From NCBI GenBank assembly GCA_023548195.1, contig JAJHZJ010000399.1, forward strand, positions 7,445,100 through 7,509,099: DNA of 64,000 nt. The letters are read 5' to 3'. The notes under the pieces are model-generated. The model had not been told where the DNA came from and searched no databases. It saw nothing but the letters and a program-made list of their open reading frames with translations. The DNA is from Bettongia penicillata ogilbyi (taxonomy: Eukaryota > Chordata > Mammalia > Diprotodontia > Potoroidae). Made by a program: the position numbers and the translations under genes. Within the stretch, counting starts at the first letter, position 1; each line of letters starts with the position of its first letter. Of the stretch, positions 57,700-64,000 are shown piece by piece.

Positions 57700-58401
57700 A
57701 CCCAATATACAGTTAATAACTGCTTTTCAAAAGAGGTGTATTGAATTTCAGATGAAGGGAGCTTCCTAGACCAAAACCCTAAGGGTACCTTTTGACTTTG
57801 TTGTTTTTGCTATAAATTCCAGTTTGCTTATTAATCTTATACAGTCACTTGCAATTCCACCAGACCATATTTCATAGGTCATAAATCTAGGGCCAATTGT
57901 ATAACATACTTTCCTTCTTCAAAAACTTTACTCTGCTCAAGTCCCTAATCAAATTCATATTTTTTCCTAGTAATTTTATGTGAGGGTTTCAAAATTTGTC
58001 CTAGATGCAATATGTGATGTTGCCAATATCCAAATAATCCTATAAACTTTGGGAGTCCCTTTCTTATTGGTATGAATAGAGAAAACCTGAATATTTTGTT
58101 GAGATTTTAGGAGAATCTCTCACAGCCAGTTATTCAATTGTATATGACACCATATCACAATTTGAACTGGTCACTGAATATTAGTAGGGCTAATTTGCCC
58201 CCCTTTGCTTTTCACATGCTCAATTAAAAATGTCAAACACTTCTCCACTTCTTTTACATTTTCCCCCTACATCATATCATCAACAGAGTGTGTAAGCTGT
58301 ATAGTAAGTAGCTCTAATTCATCCAGATATTCAGCAGAAATTCCTTGAAAAATAATGAGACTATGCAGATATTGTTGAGGCAAGCATTTAAAAGTATATT
58401 G
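57700..58401 (-). pseudogene. pol: ERV-L reverse transcriptase, thumb/connection and palm C-terminal part
   Basis: Reading the minus strand from 58401: CLPQQYLHS, then HSVDDMM (the catalytic Y/F-x-D-D box with Ser in place of Tyr), and a stop at about 58265. Then come PKFIGLFGYW and LGQILKP and KKYEFD with frame changes to about 57900. The order matches retroviral RT connection sequence. Confidence 0.8.
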
Positions 58402-59157
58402 TCAGCTCTCCCATGTGAAATTAAATTGATCCAATTTGGGGAATCTATTGAGATAGCAAAAAAAAGTATTGGTTAAATCAATAACTGCATGCCAAATTCC
58501 ATCACATTTCTGGATCCTTTCTATTAAGGCAACAGTATCTGGAACAGCAGTATGCAAGGGTGGACTCACCTTATTCAGTTGTCTAAAATCCATTGTAATT
58601 CTCCATGTTCCATCAAACTTTTGTACTGTCCAGACATGATTATTCCATTGAGTGGTTGTAGGTACTAATATTCCATTCTCAACATATTCCTTTATGGTAC
58701 TGGTAATTTCATCTTGCCTACCTGGAACATGATACTGCTTTAAAGTAATTATTTCAGAAGGTTCAGGTAAAGTGATTGGTTCCATTTTTATTTTACCCAT
58801 TAAACCTGTATTGATTCCTATCTTCTGCACTGAAAATTGGTATCTACCCTCAGGTAAATTCAAAGTCATACCTCTCAAAATATCTATCCCAATGGTGTAT
58901 TCAGGAATGGGTACAATTATCATAATATATTCTTTCCAAGGGAATTGTCCCATTTTCATTGTTAGTTTGACTTTTCTGGTTGATATTTCACCCCTTTCCA
59001 GTCCTATGATGGTGATAGGAGGTCCATATTCAAACTTATCAGGGTTTTCATATATAAGTAAGACCTCCACACCATTATCTGTTAATGCTCTAGTTACAGT
59101 ATTTGATCCATTGTTTTTCAATGTATGGTCAAATTCATAAGGGGTCTGTGCTCCCAT
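58402..59157 (-). pseudogene. pol: ERV-L protease C-terminal plus reverse transcriptase N-terminal region
   Basis: A 251-codon open frame. The retropepsin active-site region reads ALTDNGVEVLLIYENPDKF, where D-T/S-G is expected, so the catalytic triplet is D-N-G. A G-I-D-I-L segment near residue 90 is the protease flap-to-end region. RT begins at about residue 135 (QYHVPGRQDEI), followed by WRITMDFRQLNKVSPP and AVIDLTNTFF, which holds the first catalytic Asp. The open length is notable for an old element, but the protease site is altered and RT continues only through stops at lower coordinates. Confidence 0.9.
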
Positions 59158-59199
59158 ATGTATATTTCTGTAATTGGAGCTGAGGCTCAGCCCAATATC

Positions 59200-60345
59200 C
59201 TATTCTCCCTGAAGGCATGACAAACTCAGATACAAGAGTTCAGGAGGATCTGTAGGGGAAGTTCTTGATTCTCTATTTGATCTATTATCAAGCCATTTTT
59301 CCCTATACATTTGGCATAGTTCATTAGTTGCAATTCTGTCTATGCTTCCAAAATCTACTCCTGCTCTCAATAGAGTAGTAAACAATTCTTTCCTGGTTAA
59401 TCTGTTCTGTCCTTGAATCCGCTGGTTATTTACTCTTCTCTCTCTAGGAATTTATCTTTTCATTAATCCCCTAAGTCACTTAACTGTGAAATCTTGTCCA
59501 GCACCTCTGAAAGAGGGTGACCTATTTCCCCAATTAGTAGAATCAGAACTAGTGGCTTGTAAGCAGGAGAAATCATCTTTATTATTATATTCCCATAGGA
59601 AACTGCAAGGAACTATCATGGTATGCTTGTGTTTTCTCAGTCATTATGGCAGTCTTCATTACCTCCTCCCTCAGCTTTCTTATATAGGCCATGAGTGAAT
59701 ACCAGGGTCTATCTCCCCTGACCACATAGCATCAGCAAGGTATTGTTTACTACATCCATCTGCTGTCAAAGCTAAGAGAGAAGGTGTATTTTTACCTCCC
59801 TGCATATTATAATCCCTAAAAGCTTCTTGTACAAAAGGATTCTGATGCCTATAAATTTTAAGCAATCTATGTCAAGTATACTCCTCTGTCCCCTTTGTAA
59901 CTGATTTCCACCATATAAGATATTAACAATTCTTCTTTCCTTTGGCTAACTGACTCAAAATATCTGGGACTTCCTGCTGAGCAAAATCCTCAATTATCTA
60001 CCTAAACACTTTGTTGCTCCCTTTGATCTCCTTTTTCCACCTTATTATTGGGCATATTTCTGCCTGAGAAATCTGTCCCATAATATTTCTTCATTTTCCA
60101 ACTCTGACCTTGTTCCATTTTCTTCCCATGCACTCTTCTGATGAATATAGCTATAGCAGCTAGGCTGGGTCTGAACAAGTTGTATGCACATTTCTTTTGC
60201 TAGTCTTCAGCTACTTCTTAGCTAAATGAACAGACTTTCATTCCACCTGAGACCTCCCAACTTGCTCTTTTAAAGGACAGCATGAACACTGAGAATCCCT
60301 ATGTCATCTAAACTAACAAAATCTTTTTCTTTTTCTTCTTAGGAT
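59200..60345 (-). pseudogene. gag: ERV-L gag C-terminal remnants
   Basis: Short minus-strand frames upstream of protease (59680-59865 with NPFVQEAFRDYNM and LALTADGCSKQYLADAMW; 59200-59385 with RIATNELCQMYREKW) sit where capsid/nucleocapsid should be. I do not see an intact zinc knuckle. Assignment is mainly by position. Confidence 0.5.
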
Positions 60346-60349
60346 ACAT

Positions 60350-63129
60350 TTTTTTATTTTTTTAAAATAAATTTATTTATTTAACTTCTCACTTCATTTT
60401 CACAAAATTTTGGGTTCCAAATTTTCTACCCATTTCTCCCCTACCCCCATCCCACTACAACAAGAATTCTAATTTACCCTATCACCAATCTGTCCTCTCT
60501 TCTATCATCCCTTCCTTCTCTTTGTCCCCATCTTCTCTTTTGTCCTGTAGGGCCAGATAACTTTCTATTCCCCATTACCTGTATTTCTTATTTTCTAGTA
60601 GCAAGAACAATACTCAACAATTGTTCCTTAAACTTTGAGTTCCAACTCTCCCCATCTCTCCCTCCCCACCCATTTCCTTTGGGAAGGCAGGCAATTCAAT
60701 ATAGGCCATATCTGCATAATTTTGCAAATGACTTCCATAATAGTCATGTTATATAAGACTAACTATTATTTTCTGCCCTCCTATCTTGCCCCTCATTTCT
60801 TCTATTCTCTCTTTTGATCCTGTCCCCCTGCAAGAGTGTTGATTTCAAATCTCTCCCTCCTCCCATTGCCCTCCCTTCCATCATCCCCCCTTACCCTGCT
60901 TAGCCCCTTCTCCCCCACTTTCCTGTATTGTAAGATAGGTTTTCATACCAAAACGAGTGTATATTTTATTCCTTCCTTCATTCAAATGTGATGAGAGTAA
61001 ACTACATGTTTTTCTCTCAGCTCCCTTCTTTTTCCCTCCACTAAAAAGTCTCTTGCTTGCCTCTTCTATGAGAGAAAATTAGCCCCATTCCATTTCTCCC
61101 TCTCTCTTCCCAATACATTTCTCTCTCACTATTTTCCTTCATTTTTTTAAGATATGATCCGATCCTATTCAATTCACTCTGTGCTCTCTTTCTCTGTGTG
61201 TGCATGTGTGTGTGTGTGTGTGTATGTGTGTAATCCCACCAACTACCCAGATACTGAAAAGTTTCAAGAGTTACAAATATTGTCTCTCCATGTAGGAATG
61301 TAAATAGTTCAATTTTAGTAAGTCCCTTATGACTTCTCTTTCCTTTTTACCTTTTCATGCTTCTTCTCATTCTTGTGTTTGAAAGTCAGATTTTCTCTTC
61401 AGCTCTGGTCTTTTCATCAAGAATGCTTGAAAGTCCTCAATTTCATTGAAAGACTAGTTTTTCCCCCTAAGTATTATACTCAGTTTTGCTGGGCAGGTGA
61501 TTCTTGGTTTTAGTCCTAGTTCCTTTGACTTGTGGAATATCCTATTCCATGCCTTTTGATCCCTTAATATAGAAGCTGCTAGATCTTGTGTTAACCTGAT
61601 TGCATTTCCACAATACTGGAATTGTTTCTTTCTAGCTGCTTGCAATATTTTCTCCTTGACCTGGGAATTCTGGAATTTGGCCACAATGTTCCTAGGAGTT
61701 TCTCTTTTTGGATCTCTTTCAGGCGGTGATCGATGGATTCCTTCAATACTTATTTTGCCCTCTGGTTCCAGAATATCAGGGCAGTTTTCCTTGATAATTT
61801 CAGGAAAGACAATGTCTAGTCTCTTTTTTTGATCATGGCTTTCAGGCAGTCCCATAATTTTTAAATTGTCTCTCCTGGATCTATTTTCCAGGTCAGTTGT
61901 TTGTCCCATGAGATATTTCACATTCTCTTCCATTTTTTCATTCTTTTGCGTTTTTTTTTGTGATTTCTTGGTTTCTCAGAAAGTCATCAGCCTCCATCTG
62001 TTCCATTCTACTTTTGAAAGAACTATTTTCTTCAGTGAGCTTTTGAACTTCCTTTTCCATTTGGCTAATTCTGCTTTTTAAAGCATTCTTCTCCTCATTG
62101 GCTTTTTGAACCTCTTTTGCCAATTGACTTAGCTTATTTTTCAAGGTGTTATTTTCTTCAGCATTTTTTTGGGTCTCCTTTACCAAGGTATTGACCTGTT
62201 TTTCATGCTTTTCTTGCATCTCTCTCATTTCTCTTTCCAGTTTTTCCTCCACCTGTCTAACTTTATTTTCAAAATCCTTTTTGAGCTCTCCCATGGCCTG
62301 AGTCCATTGAATATCTATTTTGGATGTTTGGGATTCAGAAGCCTTGACTTCTATGTCTTTCCCTGCTGGTAAGCATTGTTCTTCCTCATCAAAAAGGAAA
62401 GGAGGAAATATCTGTTCACAAAGAAAGTAACCTTCTATGGTCTTACTTTTTTTCCCCTTTTCTGGGCATTTTCCCAGCCAGTTACTTGACTTCTGAGATT
62501 CTTTTCCACACCCCCCTCTCCTCCAGATCCACCCAGCTAGTGCTTGGGGTCTGAGATTCAAAGGCTGCTTCCCAGCCTCAGGGCTTTCAGAGGGGGCAGG
62601 GCTGCTATTCAATATAAGATTAAATTCAGGTGCTTGGGTGGGGGCAGGGCCACCTCACAGGGCTCAGTTGCCTTAGGGGCTTTACGTGGAGATCTTCAAC
62701 AATGGATCTGGGCTAATGCTCGCTTTGGGAGGCCCTGTCACCTCCTGCCTCCCAAGGTAGCCCAAGTTATGGAGACACCCAGCTCCCCTCTCAACCAGCC
62801 AAACAGGCCCTCTCTCTGACCTTTGTGCCTGTGGGCTGAGGGAACTGTGCTGCCGCTGGAGATTCCATCCCTGAATCCAGCCCAGATCCACTCCTCCCGG
62901 AGCCACACAGCCAGGGCAGGGCTGGGCTCCGTTCTGAGTCTGGTGCGTGAGGGACCCCCAGTGTCAGTTTTTCTGGTCTCTCTGGAACAGAAATCTCCTC
63001 TACTCCATCATTCCGCACCTTCCTCTGCTTCAGAACTTGTCGGGATTTCCTTGTTACAGGTATTTCATAGACTATGGGCTTGGGAGCTAGAGTATGTGTG
63101 TCTTTCTACTCTGCCATCTTGGCTCCTCC
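60350..63129 (-). mobile_element. HAL1, full length (about 2.8 kb), ORF1 broken by one base
   Basis: The 5' end is at 63129 (plus strand 'ctgccatcttggctcctcc'), the 5' UTR is GC-rich, and the 3' end is T-rich at 60350-60372. ORF1 occupies 62612-61938 (proline-rich N-terminus, GYFLCEQIFPP, long coiled coil from WTQAMGELKKDFENK to about MEADDFLRNQEI) and 61933-61454 (DLENRSRRDNLKIMGLPESH, RNIVAKFQNSQVKEKILQAA, CTD to the stop). The frame changes once, inside an A9 run (minus strand) near 61950 that is one base longer than in the copy at 23180. There is no ORF2. It is inserted in the gag/leader region of the ERV-L. Confidence 0.95.
61195..61235 (+). repeat. (TG)n simple repeat in HAL1
   Basis: Alternating tg for about 35 bp at the same site as the (CA/CG)n in the copy at 23910. 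Confidence 0.9.
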
Positions 63130-63453
63130 TTCACAAAATAGTTTTCTATTTGATTTTTTTTTCCTTCAGCAGCTTGGCTGTGGTTTTACACATAATATGG
63201 TAAACTCTTCATAAAATCTTCATATACATACCCACTCGCTCATTCCCTGGTTTTATTGGTATTCCTTGCGAACATTTTTCCCAAATATCTAGATTCCCCC
63301 TCTTGTAACCATGCTTCCCAATATTCACAGAGTCCAGTGCTTTTAGCACATTCTGTTGCTATGGAGGAATATAGTAAATCCTTCCATCCTGGGATGTTTG
63401 TTTCTTCCTCTAAAATCTTTCTGCCTCCAAACAGAGATTGTATACCCTATGAT
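63130..63453 (-). other. ERV-L leader region between 5' LTR and gag
   Basis: This lies between the HAL1 5' end and the 5' LTR. A primer-binding site should be just left of about 63454 but I cannot identify one confidently. No long ORF. Confidence 0.4.
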
Positions 63454-63917
63454 CCTGTTGTTAAGGCAAAATGTATCTCCAAGGCAACATTTCTAGCCCT
63501 GAGGGTCACTATGAATATGCCAGAGTAGTTCTGAATTGCAAAGTATAACAGACTCTCCATATTGAAGGCAGAAGAAAGACATTTATTCAGACACCAGAAA
63601 ATCAAATTAGTCATAGTAACCAAGAAGTCAATACACATTAGCATTACAGGGGACAAAACCATTCCCAAGTCTCCCCACCCCACACCCCTGCTGTGGCCTT
63701 CCCACAAACACAAGATTAACTATGCCTATCTTTGTCCTCTCTCTTGTACCCCTAACCACTCTCATCAACTTCCTCTCAGGTCTGTTCCACTCTTCCTGTT
63801 CCACCCATTCAGCAAGCTCCTTCCAACACATGTGACTTAAGCTTCCATGTGATTTAAGCAGGTCACATGAGTCTATTAATGAAGGGTAAGTATTTTCATA
63901 TTTAAGTTGCCATTACA
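63454..63917 (-). repeat. ERV-L 5' LTR
   Basis: Homologous to 53748-54166, with an extra segment of roughly 40 bp near 63715-63765. On the minus strand it starts TGTAATGG at 63917 and contains an AATAAA signal near 63582 ('tctgaataaatgtct'). That signal is mutated in the 3' copy ('gaatacatg'). Confidence 0.85.
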
Positions 63918-64000
63918 TAATGTGATTTTGTAATAAAAAAAATCTTAACAAAAGCAAGACCCTTTTTAAATGTAGTTTATTTGCAAAAGAGTTTAATAAT
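63918..64000. other. Flank beyond the ERV-L, nothing recognised
   Basis: AT-rich sequence with a short A run at 63934. Confidence 0.4.

Larger units (their letters stand above)
53748..63917 (-). mobile_element. ERV-L-type endogenous retrovirus (class III), provirus with nested insertions
   Basis: Two diverged LTRs in the same orientation bracket gag traces, protease, RT, RNase H, integrase and a dUTPase-like segment, all read on the minus strand. A dUTPase domain after integrase and no recognisable env is the ERV-L arrangement. The locus spans about 10.2 kb but includes a 2.8-kb HAL1 (60350-63129) and a putative foreign LTR-like block of about 0.9 kb inside integrase. The virus-derived part is therefore roughly 6.5 kb. 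All genes carry stops or frameshifts. Confidence 0.85.

Noticed and set aside
58772..59140. 122-codon plus-strand ORF
   Set aside because: It is the antisense shadow of the ERV protease frame.
1..64000. CRISPR arrays, operons, bacterial promoters, tRNA/rRNA genes
   Set aside because: The sequence is vertebrate repeat-rich DNA; no regular short-spaced repeats and no intact tRNA or rRNA gene were found by eye.

Overview
The window reads as intergenic to pericluster DNA of a metatherian mammal, most likely an opossum-type marsupial. The base composition is AT-rich, and the interspersed repeats include old MIR/CORE-SINEs and Mar1-type SINEs. There are several LINE-1 copies, an abundant ORF1-only 'half-L1' (HAL1) family of about 2.8 kb with a long purine-rich 3' end, and an ERV-L provirus. 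The species is an inference from repeat content. I found no intact, clearly functional protein-coding gene. Every recognisable gene is a decayed paralogue, a processed pseudogene or a transposon gene.

Layout. 1-2810: 3' half of a LINE-1 (+). 2811-3845: flank that is a diverged copy of about 9820-10080. 3846-5140: internally deleted HAL1 (+). 5140-8060: SINE relics. 8060-14376: a TRIM-type gene relic on the minus strand, with RING/B-box, 96-nt and 230-nt coiled-coil and PRY-SPRY exons, split by a HAL1 at about 10220-12485. 15130-20347: PTP4A1 and G3BP1 processed pseudogenes in tandem on the minus strand, the latter fused at its 5' end to a HAL1 5' end. 21118-29505: a second, more damaged TRIM copy carrying HAL1 insertions at 21977-24803, 26370-28165 and 29511-29730. 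32590-38503: near full-length LINE-1 (-). 38504-46359: SINE relics and simple repeats. 46360-47345: LINE-1 ORF1 relic. 47565-47940: hAT-type BED-finger transposase relic. 47941-53675: LINE-1 (+). 53748-63917: ERV-L provirus (-) with recognisable LTRs, gag traces, PR, RT, RNase H, IN and dUTPase. It is interrupted by a putative second LTR-like block inside integrase and by a full-length HAL1 (60350-63129).

How it fits together. The unifying signal is a segmentally duplicated TRIM locus (at least two copies, with traces of a third) being dismantled by HAL1/L1 retrotransposition. HAL1 copies sit where the coiled-coil exon of copy 2 and the linker exon of copy 1 should be. The same L1-type machinery also produced the G3BP1 and PTP4A1 retrocopies. 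The HAL1-G3BP1 join looks like a reverse-transcriptase template switch flanked by a candidate target-site duplication. The ERV-L locus is a separate nest of elements whose order of insertion can be read from who interrupts whom.
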